A stretch of DNA of 44,346 nt, taken from the NCBI GenBank assembly GCA_965371245.1, contig CBDUXT010000047.1, forward strand, positions 1 through 44,346. Reading direction: 5' to 3'. Shown piece after piece: positions 30,944-40,182 of the stretch. Position numbers and translations under genes: made by a program. A model generated the notes under the pieces. The model saw only the letters and a program-made list of their open reading frames with translations. It was not told where the DNA came from and did not search any database. The DNA comes from CBDUXT01 sp965371245. Lineage in GTDB: Bacteria; Planctomycetota; Phycisphaerae; UBA1845. Within the stretch, counting starts at the first letter, position 1. Each line of letters starts with the position of its first letter.

Positions 30944-32674
30944 TCAAACCAGGAGGCCGCGCCGGACCAGCTCGGCCAGGGCCATATCGCGGATCTTCTT
31001 GCAGTCCAGCCCGACGGACACGGCGCCGGAATCGCCGGTGTACTTGGCCGTGTCCAGTTGATGACGGGCTTCGATGTCGCCCAGCGCGGCGATCGCGCGC
31101 AGCTCCTCGACCGTAAGGCGTGAGGCCGATAGCTCCATGACTTCTCGCAAGGCGTTGATGGTTTGCTCCGGGGCGAGCGAATCGGTCGCCATTCGCAGCA
31201 GCGGCTCGACAGCCGCCGACCCGAGCGGGCCGAGTTCGTCCCAGTCCTCGTTGGCGATGGCAGCCAGGGCCTTCTGTTCGTCATTGGACGGCTCCCAACC
31301 CAGCTTCTGGAGCGTCCACACGGCCGCCTGACGAATGACCATGTCGTGCTCTTCGAGCATCGCCTCCACCGGCTCGATGGCGCGCGGGTCGCCGATCTCG
31401 GCCAACGTCGTCGCGACCACCTCTCGAACACCCATCGCCACTCCAGGAGCGCGGAGTACGTCGAGCAGGGCCTCGAGTCCCGCCGGCCCGACCTGTGTCA
31501 ATGCCGACGCGGCCGCGGTGCTGACCTGCCGAAACTGCAAGGCATCCACGAGCGGTTCGATGGCCGCTTCGCCCAGATCGATGACGTGGTCCCAGTGTTG
31601 GTCGGCCACGCGGAACCATGCCATTCCCGCGTCATCGGTGGGAAGCCATTTGAGCGCGCGAAGGGATGTGGCCGCCGCCCTCCGCACGTCCCAGGCCGCG
31701 TCGCGTAGGGCGGACGCAAGGACGGAAGGATCCACGCCGTCCGTGATCTGCCCCAGGGCTTTTGCGGCGATCTGCCGAACGGCGACGTCCTGATTGCGAT
31801 CGGCGAGCGTTCGGCCCAATAGCTCAGCGGCCTCCGGTCCGCCTATGGTGGCGATAGCCTCCGCCGCCTTTTGTCGCGCCTCATGGTTCAGTCCAACCAA
31901 GGCCTCGCCCAGCGGGACGAGTGCCACCGCTGCGAACTCGACGACGCCGAGCCAGTCGCCGTCCACCACGCCGATCCGGACGCACTGAGTCTCGTCCAGA
32001 TCCTGCCAGTAGAAGTTCTTCAGGGCCCACGCCGCGATCTCACGGGATGTGGACTCCAGGGCGTCATCCTCAAGCAGACGTTCGAGGGCGGCGCAGGCCT
32101 CCGGGTTCGCGATGCTTCCGAGCGCTTCAGCCGCCTCGCGCTGACCGTGCTGGGTGCCGTGGTGTACGGCGTGAACCAGGGCTTCGATGGCCGGCGTACC
32201 CAAGCTGGCCACTTCGGCCCAGGCGCTCTGCGCGACCGCCACACGTGCTTGTTCCTGCTCACTCAGGTGTGCCCAAAGAACCTTGCGGGCCGCGGAAGCG
32301 GCGTTCTGGCGGACGGCCGACTCCTCATGGTCAAGGGCCGCCATCAGCGTTTCGATCGCGCGCTTTCGATCCAGCTTGGCGAGTCCACTCGTCGCGGCCA
32401 CGAGGATCTCGTGGTTCGATTCGTTCTGGATCAACTGAACCAACGGCTCAATCGCATCCTCGTCACCCACGTCGCCCAGCCCCATGGCCGCACAGGCGCG
32501 AACATGCTCGTCCTCGTCCGAGAGTGTTTCGATCAGCGACTGGACGGCCTTGACATCGGTCGAGGTGGCCAGCTTCTCGACGGCATGGAGCCGTGCCGCG
32601 ACGTCGGGCGACTGTAGCGCCCGCGCCTGAAACCAAGCCTTGAGATGACCTAAGTGCGAACTTCGGTGGCTCAT
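30944..32674 (-). CDS. HEAT-repeat protein
   Basis: About 576 residues from the ATG at 32674, which has GGGGA upstream; an ATG at 32689 is also in frame. The whole protein is HEAT or PBS-lyase-type repeats of 30-40 residues: VKAVQSLIETLSDEDEHVRA, CAAMGLGDVGDEDAIEPLVQ, AIETLMAALDHEESAVRQNA and DPRAIEPVEAMLEEHDMVIR are examples, with recurrent WxxLGxxAIEPL-type turns (DWDELGPLGSAAVEPLLRMA, HWDHVIDLGEAAIEPLVDAL). No enzyme domain, signal or membrane segment is seen. It is probably a cytoplasmic scaffold; partners are not evident. It is transcribed alone. Confidence 0.85.
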   Translation of the reverse strand: MSHRSSHLGHLKAWFQARALQSPDVAARLHAVEKLATSTDVKAVQSLIETLSDEDEHVRACAAMGLGDVGDEDAIEPLVQLIQNESNHEILVAATSGLAKLDRKRAIETLMAALDHEESAVRQNAASAARKVLWAHLSEQEQARVAVAQSAWAEVASLGTPAIEALVHAVHHGTQHGQREAAEALGSIANPEACAALERLLEDDALESTSREIAAWALKNFYWQDLDETQCVRIGVVDGDWLGVVEFAAVALVPLGEALVGLNHEARQKAAEAIATIGGPEAAELLGRTLADRNQDVAVRQIAAKALGQITDGVDPSVLASALRDAAWDVRRAAATSLRALKWLPTDDAGMAWFRVADQHWDHVIDLGEAAIEPLVDALQFRQVSTAAASALTQVGPAGLEALLDVLRAPGVAMGVREVVATTLAEIGDPRAIEPVEAMLEEHDMVIRQAAVWTLQKLGWEPSNDEQKALAAIANEDWDELGPLGSAAVEPLLRMATDSLAPEQTINALREVMELSASRLTVEELRAIAALGDIEARHQLDTAKYTGDSGAVSVGLDCKKIRDMALAELVRRGLLV

Positions 32675-33000
32675 GTGAGTCCCCATCAATGGAATGCGCG
32701 TCAGCTCGGACGGCTCCGTTGGGCAAACGGCGTGGACCGGTCCCGCCGTTGGCGATCTTATTCTCTGTGGATTGATCGGCGGGTTCGACGGGGGCTCTGC
32801 AACAAGCGAGCACGTCCGCGGGTGTTCGGGGGTGCGCCCGAATGAAGGACGGTGTTACCGGTCCTTGCGGGTACGTCGTCACGTGCCATCAGAACGCCCC
32901 CGTCCAGACGGTCAGATCAAGGGAACGCGCCGAAGCCCAGCCGCCGCAAGATCGTCGCCGGATGAAGCCCGCGACCGATAGGGAGGCGCCGGGATCGAAT
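32675..33000. other. Intergenic gap, nothing recognised
   Basis: Between two minus-strand genes, this 326-base gap contains no recognisable gene, terminator or repeat. It should hold the HEAT gene promoter; GAATAAGAT on the minus strand near 32760 is a weak -10 candidate only. Confidence 0.35.
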
Positions 33001-34659
33001 CTACTCAAAGCGAACAATGATGGACTTGGAGTGGTCTGAATCGACGGCGAAGTCAATTGGCAGGCGCGGGGTCTCAAGCACGGTCCAGCGGCGCTTGCGG
33101 GCGGCGGCGCGGCATCGCTCGCGCAGGTCGGTCGTCGATAACCGGCGGTAGTTGGTGGACAGCAGGAGAACGCCGCCGGGCCGCAGCAGATCCACCGATG
33201 CCGACAGGAGCGATTCCAGATCGCGCGCAATTGAGAAGCTCTCCTTGCTTTTTCGACCGTGCGCGAACGTTGGTGGGTCGAGAATCACCAGATCGAACGC
33301 GCGCCCCTGACGGGCTGCACGCCGAAGGTACCCCAGAGCATCGGAACGGATGAACTCGTGCGTGTCGGAGGACAAACCGTTGACACGAAAGTTCTCCTTG
33401 CCCCAATCAAGATGCGCCGGGGAAAGATCAACGCTGACGGTGCCGGCCGCGTTTCCCGCGGCGGCCGCCACCGAGAAACCGCACGTATAGGCAAACAGGT
33501 TCAGTATCTCGCGCCCCGGAGCCAACCTCCGGATGCGCGCCCGGTTCTCGCGTTGGTCGAGAAAGAGACCGGCCGCAAACCCGGCGTAGGGCCGAATGGC
33601 GAATCGCAATCCACGTTCGTTGATCTCAATCTGTTCGGGCACGGGCGGACCAAGGAACGGTTTCGCGGCGATCATCTCTTCAACGAGCGGGGCGTCTGCC
33701 CCGAGCCGATCCTTGACGAAGTGTTTCAGATAGACCGCCTGCACCCCCAGGATGTCCCGGTACCACCGGGCGACGCAGCGCAACAGCTCCTTGGACAAGC
33801 GCGCGTCGAGCACTTGGAGGAGGACGACGTTGCCGTAGCGTTCCGCAACCAGGCCCGGCAGGTTTTCCCGGTGACCGGTCAGCAGCCGATAGGCGTTGGT
33901 CTCCTTTCGAGCCAGACCGGCGATGCGACGGGTCAACGCCGCGCGCAACACGCGCTCGACGTCTCGACCGCCGGCAACGGTGACCCGGAAGGCATCCGGC
34001 GGGCCGCAGGAAATCGCGACGCGCTTTCCCGTGATCGCATGTTGAAACGTCAGCTTCGCCAGATGAAGGCAGGTTTGCGCCGCGCGCTGCGCCCGCACCG
34101 ACAGGTCGTGGAGGCGATCCCCTACGAGTCGCACGCCGACCGAACGGCACTGGGCCCGCAGGGCATGCGTGGTGCCCGCGCTGGTCCGGCACCGGACCAA
34201 CGAGAAGCGGCTACCCGGCGTGAGCAGAGTGATGCTTGTCGGCGCTGCGTCCCCGGTCACGCGTTGTTGAGCCTGGGCCTTGGGTTTTCGTTTGCCGCGT
34301 CGGCCACGGGATGCCCCCTCGGCTGTCGAGACGGCCGTCCGTGCTTGTCGCGGCTTTCCGACGACGACCGCGACGTACTCCCGTTGGGTCTTGTTCGATC
34401 GGAGCGACGCCCGCAGCCCGCCGGCGTCCTGTTCAGTCTTGCCCAGAAGAAGCACGCCGGACTCGTACCGGCTCAGTCGGTTGATCGGCGTGAACGATTC
34501 CCCGCGACCTCGCGCGTCCGCCAGCAACTCTGCCAGGCCGAACCCACTCTTTCGGGCTGTCGCCCCCGCATCGATGCCGGCCGGTTTGTCCACGGCGAGC
34601 AAGTGCTCGTCCTCGAAGAGAACGGGGACCAATCGGTTCAATAATGTGTCAGGCTTCAT
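33001..34659 (-). CDS. Degenerate RluA-like pseudouridine synthase fused to RlmI/RlmK-like rRNA methyltransferase
   Basis: A 552-residue two-domain protein from the ATG at 34659. Residues 1-235 are an RluA-like domain: LLAVDKPAGIDA, then INRLSRYESGVLLLGKT where active enzymes have HRLDxxTSG, so the catalytic Asp is Ser63; GTTHALRAQCRSVGVRLVGD keeps the later Arg. Residues about 245-552 are an RlmI/RlmK-type methyltransferase: ETNAYRLLTGHRENLPGLVA, FLDQRENRARIRRLAPGREI, LNLFAYTCGFSVAAA and LVILDPPTFAHGRKS. LLLSTNYRRL stands where m5C enzymes carry the catalytic Cys, which is closer to RlmK. The first domain probably guides RNA binding while the second methylates rRNA; this is inference. Confidence 0.85.
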   Translation of the reverse strand: MKPDTLLNRLVPVLFEDEHLLAVDKPAGIDAGATARKSGFGLAELLADARGRGESFTPINRLSRYESGVLLLGKTEQDAGGLRASLRSNKTQREYVAVVVGKPRQARTAVSTAEGASRGRRGKRKPKAQAQQRVTGDAAPTSITLLTPGSRFSLVRCRTSAGTTHALRAQCRSVGVRLVGDRLHDLSVRAQRAAQTCLHLAKLTFQHAITGKRVAISCGPPDAFRVTVAGGRDVERVLRAALTRRIAGLARKETNAYRLLTGHRENLPGLVAERYGNVVLLQVLDARLSKELLRCVARWYRDILGVQAVYLKHFVKDRLGADAPLVEEMIAAKPFLGPPVPEQIEINERGLRFAIRPYAGFAAGLFLDQRENRARIRRLAPGREILNLFAYTCGFSVAAAAGNAAGTVSVDLSPAHLDWGKENFRVNGLSSDTHEFIRSDALGYLRRAARQGRAFDLVILDPPTFAHGRKSKESFSIARDLESLLSASVDLLRPGGVLLLSTNYRRLSTTDLRERCRAAARKRRWTVLETPRLPIDFAVDSDHSKSIIVRFE

Positions 34660-34966
34660 GGGATTCTCGGAACGTCGGTCGGCGATGGCGCGATGTGCGG
34701 GTGCTCCGATACAGGCTGGCGGCGCGGTGGCGCGGGCAGGCGTTCGCTCGTCTGCGTGGCTGTTACCTTGGACCCCGCGAAACCAACGTGGTGCGGATAC
34801 GGCACTTGTTACACGCAGTCGCCTCGAACCGCAAGCAGTCGAGGTGCATTGATACACGATAGGAGCCGATCCCGGAATTGCGCGGCACCGGCATCTTGCC
34901 GGTGACTTCACGGGCTGGAAGCCGGTGCCACACTGGTAATTGGGATAGGCTCCAAGCGAGAACGGC
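34660..34966. other. Intergenic gap with a family C repeat
   Basis: No gene is supported in the 307 bases between the ribbon membrane protein and the rRNA-modification fusion. It holds the family C repeat at 34880-34933 and presumably the promoter of the fusion gene. Confidence 0.5.
34880..34933 (+). repeat. Family C hairpin repeat
   Basis: GCGCGGCACCGGCATCTTGCC and TTCACGGGCTGGAAGCCGGTG with GTGCCACAC follow the family consensus. CCGATCCCGGAATTG before and TAATTGGGATAGG after form imperfect inverted ends, so the full unit is about 34866-34951. Confidence 0.75.
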
Positions 34967-36001
34967 CTAACCCCAGTTCCAGGCGAACTTGTCCTTGAAG
35001 TGATGATAATAGAGCCCGATGAGCTTCATCGCGACGATGTCGAAGTACGTCGTTACGCCCATGACCAGGAAGGAAGCAAGAATCTCCTGGCCGCCGGGAA
35101 TCGGTCCACTCGACGTGCTGGGGTTCAGCAGCGATTCTTTGAGCGCGTAGTCGAGCGCGAACGTGGCCAGGACCAGTATCACCGTCGATAGATACCCGCT
35201 CGCGGTCCGGACAACCGTGCGGATAAGCAGGTCTAGGTGAACCAGACACCCAAACCCGCCAAGGGATACGCATAAGACGACGATCGGCCACGCCGCCAAC
35301 CCGGCGATCAGCAGGACCAGGAACCAGACGGTGTCGGCGCTTTGCACTAAGAAGTTGAGGAGGTCTCCCGTGAACGCCCCAGGGCCGCCGGCGAGCGGCG
35401 CCGGACGAAGCAACATGTAGATGCCCGCGGGGAGCATTACCAGGATCCAGGTTCCGACCCAACTGAAGGCGGCGGATGCGTACTCGACGAAGTCGTCGCG
35501 CGAACCGCTGATGTTCGGGAGATCGTCGTCACCACTGGCAGCATTGCCCACGATCGCGAAGCGGTAGGCCGCATACCATCCGTGAATCATGAGGGCGAAG
35601 AAGATGCCGATGATGAACGCGCGAAATCCGCCCCGTAGGAGGAACGACAGCAAAGTGAAGCCGATGGCGAGGCAGATCCAAAGGACCAGAAACGTGATGA
35701 GGTTGTCGAGCCGCCACGCGAACAGGAAGGCATCCAGAACCGAGGCCGCGTATCCGCGTGACGAAGCCGGCGCCTCGATGATCGGCGGCGAGCTGATCGG
35801 CTGCGGCGCGTCAAAGCCTGCGGCCCGTGCCGTTGGCGTGACGTCAGGCACGGCCGGCTCGTCCGCGATCGGAATGATGTTCGTTGGCTCGGCTCCGGTC
35901 AGTGTCAGCACCGCACCGCACGTTGGGCACTTGCCGCGGCGGCCAAGTGCCGACGCCGGAAATCTGCATTTCGCGCCGCACTCGCAGATCTGAAGGGGCA
36001 T
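34967..36001 (-). CDS. Membrane protein with N-terminal Cys-rich ribbon
   Basis: A 344-residue protein with GGGAGA upstream of the ATG. The N-terminus has the short ribbon MPLQICECGAKCRF then GRRGKCPTCGAVL, a zinc-ribbon form common at the start of planctomycete proteins. After an unstructured linker (about 40-85) come six or so hydrophobic segments: LITFLVLWICLAIGFTLLSF, AFIIGIFFALMIHGWYAAYR, GTWILVMLPAGIYMLL, VWFLVLLIAGLAAWPIVVLC, YLSTVILVLATFALDYAL and ILASFLVMGVTTYFDIVAMK. The membrane part resembles DUF4013/YIP1-like proteins but I am not sure. Function is unknown. Confidence 0.72.
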   Translation of the reverse strand: MPLQICECGAKCRFPASALGRRGKCPTCGAVLTLTGAEPTNIIPIADEPAVPDVTPTARAAGFDAPQPISSPPIIEAPASSRGYAASVLDAFLFAWRLDNLITFLVLWICLAIGFTLLSFLLRGGFRAFIIGIFFALMIHGWYAAYRFAIVGNAASGDDDLPNISGSRDDFVEYASAAFSWVGTWILVMLPAGIYMLLRPAPLAGGPGAFTGDLLNFLVQSADTVWFLVLLIAGLAAWPIVVLCVSLGGFGCLVHLDLLIRTVVRTASGYLSTVILVLATFALDYALKESLLNPSTSSGPIPGGQEILASFLVMGVTTYFDIVAMKLIGLYYHHFKDKFAWNWG

Positions 36002-36754
36002 GAGCCTGTCTCCCGCCTAGTCGAACCGGGCTTATGCTAAACCGGTGGAAGAGCACACGCCATTATAAAACAGCCGCCCCTTCCGAACGTCTCTCGATGC
36101 GTTGAAGGCCGGGCCGAGTGGCCCATCCTTTGCGAACGCAAAGCGTGGGGTCACGGTCGGTGGGCAGACGTAAGGTCTTCGACGTTGGATCATCGTGACT
36201 GACCTGCCCCCAATCTATGGACCCGTGTTTACGAGAGTCGATACCTGGTTCTGCTGCTCATCCATCGCCCGTTGGGCCAGGCCGAGCGTGGTGGATCCTG
36301 TCCCAACGGGCGTCGCGCTCGCCGGGAGCCCCCCGACCTTGGCCGCAAAGCCCGCCGGTGTCTCGTAGCCCAGGCTACTGTGCGCTCGGCGACTTCCACC
36401 GCTCACGGGTGTCCGTCCGGTGTCGTCCACGGCTACAAAGCCGGGCGAATGCACAAGAGAGGGTGAAGGAAAGGGTCATGACAAACTCGGCTTCATAGGA
36501 GGGAGTGGTTGCCTCGACGCAGCACCGACCTTCTTGGAAGCGGCGCCAATGCTACGACACGGATCAATGGATGGGTGCGACGGTCCGGCGCTCCAGGCCG
36601 GGTCGTCGGACGACCTACATGACGGCGCTGCGCTTGGCTATCGCACTCTTCATTTCATACGTGTCGGACCACTCGGTCCGTTGCCGTCTTCGTATTGCTT
36701 CCGCCGCAAACGTGATGAGGCCGCCCGTTCCCGGCGGCCCCGCGTCGCCCCGAC
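36002..36754. other. Intergenic region with an IS remnant
   Basis: Apart from the transposase fragment at 36215-36454, this 753-base stretch contains no supported gene. A short frame on the minus strand continues but shows no recognisable domain. Confidence 0.5.
36215..36454 (-). pseudogene. IS3-family transposase remnant (C-terminal integrase end)
   Basis: The translated fragment contains RRAHSSLGYETPAGFAAKV, the typical end of the IS3-type OrfB integrase domain (RPHSSLGYxTPxxF). Nothing upstream matches the rest of the catalytic domain or its DDE residues, and no terminal repeats are visible, so this is a decayed insertion-sequence scar. Confidence 0.7.
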
Positions 36755-38674
36755 TCAGCGCCCGGGTTTCTCCCTTGTGGCCTCAAGGTCGCGAAGCGGC
36801 ACTTCGATATCCATCGTTCCGGTCGATACCAGCGCACGCTGTTGATGAAGTTCCATCCGCACCACGCGGGCGTCGCGCTGAAGCGTCTTGATGAAGACCG
36901 CGTCCCCGGGCTGAAGGTTCTTGACCCAGCCGGCCCAGAAGTCGTGGGCCTCTTGCCGTCGGACGAGTTCATCCCGGTCCCTTTCGTATTGGTCTTGCTG
37001 TCGGCGAGCCGCCAGCGCGGCATCACGCGCGTCCCGCCGAGCCGCCTCCGCCTCGCGGCGCGTCCGGAGCGTACCGGCGATGGCCTGGTTCAGCGCACGG
37101 GTCCGATCATCCAGGAAACCCTTCGCGGCCTGGACCAACCGCGCGGGCATCCCGAGCCGTTTGGCAATGATCAACGCCTGGCTGTTGCCCGGCTCGCCGA
37201 GGCGCAGGCGGTAGGTGGGTCGCAAGGATTGCGCATCGAACTCTACGCAGGCGTTATCCACGCGGGGCGTCGTAAACGCGACGGCCTTGAGCGCCGAGAG
37301 GTGGGTGGTGACGATCGCCTTGGCGCCCAGTGCAAGCAGTTCGATGAGGACGGCCCGACCGATGGCGGCGCCCTCGTCGGGGTCGGTGCCGGCCCCGAGT
37401 TCGTCGATCAGGACCAGGCTTTGCGGTCCACTGCGACGCATGATGTCGAGCTGTGTCGCCATGTGCGAGCTGAACGTGCTCAGTGACTGCTGAAGACTTT
37501 GCTCATCGCCCACGTCGATGAAAATACGCTGGTACACGGGCATGCACGACCCCTCGTCGGCGGGAATCGGAATGCCGCACTGGGTCATCAACGCAATGAG
37601 CCCGACGGTCTTCAGGCAGACCGTTTTTCCTCCCGTGTTCGGGCCGGTGAGGACCAGCACGTCGAAGTCGCTGCCGAGCCGAACGTCGATCGGCACGACG
37701 GTCCGCGCGGGGGCTGATTCGTCGCTCTCTTCGTCGAAGACTTCGAGTAGCACCGGATGTCGTGCTTCGTGAAGATCGAGCACGCCGGTCTCGTCGATCG
37801 TCGGACAGACGCAGGCGCGTTTCTGTGCGTAACGACGTTTGCCTACGACCAGATCGAGCACGCCGATGCCCCGGAGCGTACTCAGAATGCCCGTCGCGTT
37901 TGCGTGTATCTTCTGCGACAGCAGACGGAGAATGCGCGTGACTTCCTTGCTCTCCTCATCGCGCAGCCGGACGATGCTGTTGTTCAGCTCGACGGATTCG
38001 TTGGGTTCCACGAAGAGTGTGGCGCCCGTGTCCGAGCTTCGATGGATGATCCCCGCGATGCGGCCGCGGTGCTCCGCCTTGAGTGGTAGCACCATGCGGT
38101 CATTGTGAAATGTCGATCCGGCATATTGCAGCAGCTTGGTCTGGCTCGAGCTTCGCAGAATCCTCTCGAACACGCTACGGACACGGGCTCGTGCCGTCTC
38201 GATGGCACTTCTAATCGAGGACAGTTTCCGGCTGGCGTGATCGACGACCTCGCCGCGCGGGCTGATACAGTCGGAGATCGCCTCGGCGATGGGGCTCAGG
38301 TCGTGAACCTGCGTCACCAACCGGCTCAACGAGGGCGCCGCCTCGCCGGCGCGAACCAGCCATGCGTGCAGCGCCCTGGAAGCCGCCAGCGTGTCAGCCA
38401 CCTGCGCCAGATCCTCCGGCTCGAGCGGCGCGGGAAACGCGGCGGCATGCACATAGTTGCGAATGTCATGCACGCCGCCCATGGGCGGCAGCCCATGTTC
38501 GTCGGCGACATCCGCCAGCTCGCGCACCTGGTCGAGCCAGTTGCGCACGGTTTTCACACGCGTGGACGGCGTCATCGTACGCGCCAGCCGCTTGCCCAGC
38601 GCCGTCGCACAGCACGCTGCCACCGCTTCGCGGACGATGTCGAATTCGAGCTTGTCGAAGGTGGCGTCGTTCAT
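36755..38674 (-). CDS. mutS2: MutS2-like protein lacking the Smr domain
   Basis: A 639-residue MutS-family ATPase. The start TFDKLEFDIVREAVAACCAT is typical of MutS2. The lever/clamp helices fill about 130-330 (DRMVLPLKAEHRGRIAGIIH, RSSDTGATLFVEPN). The ATPase has Walker A GPNTGGKT (about 343-350), SLSTFSSHMATQLDIM, Walker B VLIDELGAGTDPDEGAAIGR and TTHLSALKAVAF. A KOW-like tail follows the coiled coil (LQPGDAVFIKTLQRDARVVR). Full-length MutS2 is near 780 residues and ends in an Smr nuclease; here the chain stops before it. It may act in ribosome rescue or recombination control without the nuclease step. It is divergent from the HtrA gene. Confidence 0.92.
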   Translation of the reverse strand: MNDATFDKLEFDIVREAVAACCATALGKRLARTMTPSTRVKTVRNWLDQVRELADVADEHGLPPMGGVHDIRNYVHAAAFPAPLEPEDLAQVADTLAASRALHAWLVRAGEAAPSLSRLVTQVHDLSPIAEAISDCISPRGEVVDHASRKLSSIRSAIETARARVRSVFERILRSSSQTKLLQYAGSTFHNDRMVLPLKAEHRGRIAGIIHRSSDTGATLFVEPNESVELNNSIVRLRDEESKEVTRILRLLSQKIHANATGILSTLRGIGVLDLVVGKRRYAQKRACVCPTIDETGVLDLHEARHPVLLEVFDEESDESAPARTVVPIDVRLGSDFDVLVLTGPNTGGKTVCLKTVGLIALMTQCGIPIPADEGSCMPVYQRIFIDVGDEQSLQQSLSTFSSHMATQLDIMRRSGPQSLVLIDELGAGTDPDEGAAIGRAVLIELLALGAKAIVTTHLSALKAVAFTTPRVDNACVEFDAQSLRPTYRLRLGEPGNSQALIIAKRLGMPARLVQAAKGFLDDRTRALNQAIAGTLRTRREAEAARRDARDAALAARRQQDQYERDRDELVRRQEAHDFWAGWVKNLQPGDAVFIKTLQRDARVVRMELHQQRALVSTGTMDIEVPLRDLEATREKPGR

Positions 38675-38774
38675 TCAAAACATGTCTGTGAAAAATTGCA
38701 CAAACCAGGTTTGACCCCCGAACCACCCGTCCGTATTTGCCACAATTTATCGTTTCGCACCTGCGAGCCTCGGC

Positions 38775-38780
38775 TATAAT
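38775..38780 (+). promoter_or_regulatory. Probable -10 box of htrA
   Basis: A perfect TATAAT lies 60 bases before the HtrA start. The best upstream partner, TTTCGC (38753-38758) at 16 bases, is a poor -35, so activation or an alternative sigma contact may be needed. Confidence 0.4.
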
Positions 38781-38840
38781 AAACGTCATCACAAATAGAT
38801 GGCGCTTTGGACAGACTACCGGCTAGGGGGAACTTGATCC

Positions 38841-39971
38841 ATGAAGCGGATAGTAACGGAAGCAAACCAACGTACCTATCGTAACCTGGCTTTCGTTCTT
38901 CTTGCCGGGGTGGTATTCACACAGACGGTTCAGGCCGGGCTGCCCGCCAAGTACGAGCTTGCCGATCTCAAGGCACTCGAACGCGCCTTTGTGTCGTTGG
39001 CCGACCAGGTTCGACCGAGCGTCGTCGCCATCGTGACCTACGAGAGGCGTGGCCGAAACGGCCGTCTCAAGGTCCGATACAGCCAGGGCAGCGGGTTCAT
39101 CATCAGCGCCGACGGCTACATCGCAACCAACCGCCACGTCATCGAGGATGCAGATTCGATCACCGTGGTTTTGCACAACGGTCTTGATTACGAGGCCGAT
39201 CTGGTTCAGGCTGATCCGCGCAGCGACCTGGCCGTCCTCAAGATCGACGCGGGAAAGTTGGTGCCCGCGCGCCTGGGTGACGGTGACAGCGTGCGTCCCA
39301 ACCAGTGGGTGTTTGCCTGCGGAAACCCGTTCGGCCTGGCCAACGAGGACGGCCGAACCTCCATCACGTTCGGCGTCATCAGCGCGTTAGGCAGGCAGAT
39401 GACGCAGCGTCTCGTGGGTGCTTCTGAGACCGAATACTACGGCAACATGATTGAAACGTCGGCGACGATTAATCCGGGCAGCAGCGGCGGCCCGTTGTTC
39501 GACGTGGACGGTAGGGTCATCGGCGTGGTAACGGCCATCGAAACGAGTTCCGGGGTCAGCGAGGGGCACGGGTTTGCGGTCCCGTTCGATAAGAACATCC
39601 GCCGGATCATCAACATGCTCAAGGACGGCGTCGAGGTTCGGTACGGGTTCCTCGGTGTTCAGGTTAGCGATGTACCCCGGGACCGAACGGGGCGCGTTGT
39701 CGAAATGACGCCCTATCGCGGCGCGCTCCTCGATGCCGTCAGTGTTTCCGGTGGGCCGGCGGACCGCGCCGGGCTCAAAGCCAAGGACATCGTCATCGAG
39801 TACGACGGCACACCGGTCCAGAGTATGGATCACCTGGTTCGCATGGTCGGCTTCACGCCGGTGGGGTCCGAGGCCTCGATCACGTATTTGCGGAAGGGTG
39901 TCAAGCGACGGACCGTCGTGACCGTCGGCGATCGCAGCGAGATGACCCAGAGGGTGACGAAGCGGCAATAG
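38841..39971 (+). CDS. HtrA/DegP-like serine protease with one PDZ domain
   Basis: A 376-residue exported protease; AGGGGGA lies upstream of the ATG and a signal or anchor helix is at about 15-32 (LAFVLLAGVVFTQT region). The trypsin-like domain carries the full triad: H99 (in TNRHVIEDAD), D129 (in RSDLAVLKID) and S215 (in NPGSSGGPLFD). GSGFIISADGYIATN and EGHGFAVPFDKNI are further family marks. One PDZ domain follows (about 265-365: YGFLGVQVSDVPR, GPADRAGLKAKDIVIEYDGT). It should degrade or refold damaged envelope proteins. DegP has two PDZ domains; one PDZ is closer to DegS/HtrA2-type architecture. Confidence 0.93.
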   Translation: MKRIVTEANQRTYRNLAFVLLAGVVFTQTVQAGLPAKYELADLKALERAFVSLADQVRPSVVAIVTYERRGRNGRLKVRYSQGSGFIISADGYIATNRHVIEDADSITVVLHNGLDYEADLVQADPRSDLAVLKIDAGKLVPARLGDGDSVRPNQWVFACGNPFGLANEDGRTSITFGVISALGRQMTQRLVGASETEYYGNMIETSATINPGSSGGPLFDVDGRVIGVVTAIETSSGVSEGHGFAVPFDKNIRRIINMLKDGVEVRYGFLGVQVSDVPRDRTGRVVEMTPYRGALLDAVSVSGGPADRAGLKAKDIVIEYDGTPVQSMDHLVRMVGFTPVGSEASITYLRKGVKRRTVVTVGDRSEMTQRVTKRQ

Positions 39972-40094
39972 GGCGGTTGCTTGTGAACGCCTCGGTCGCG
40001 AGACTCCGCTGGACCCGGGCATCGTTCTCGGCGAGTTGCGCACACGGCTTGCTTCATCGTAGCCGGGCCTATCGCGGAACCCTACCCCGGAATA

Positions 40095-40148
40095 GTGCGA
40101 CCCCGGCATCTTGCCGGGGTCTTCACGGTCCGGAAGCCCGTGCCACAC
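40095..40148 (+). repeat. Family C hairpin repeat
   Basis: GTGCGACCCCGGCATCTTGCC, GGGGTCTTCACGGTCCGGAAG and CCCGTGCCACAC follow the family consensus; the loop-side changes (CCCCGG with CCGGGG) are compensatory and keep the stem, which argues that the hairpin itself is selected or recently folded. Confidence 0.75.
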
Positions 40149-40182
40149 CGACCGTTGAGCCAGGCTCCAGGGACCGGCCGCG

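Noticed and set aside
33259..34644. A 461-codon plus-strand frame opposite the rRNA-modification fusion
   Set aside because: Antisense shadow of a gene with clear methyltransferase motifs; no motif of its own.
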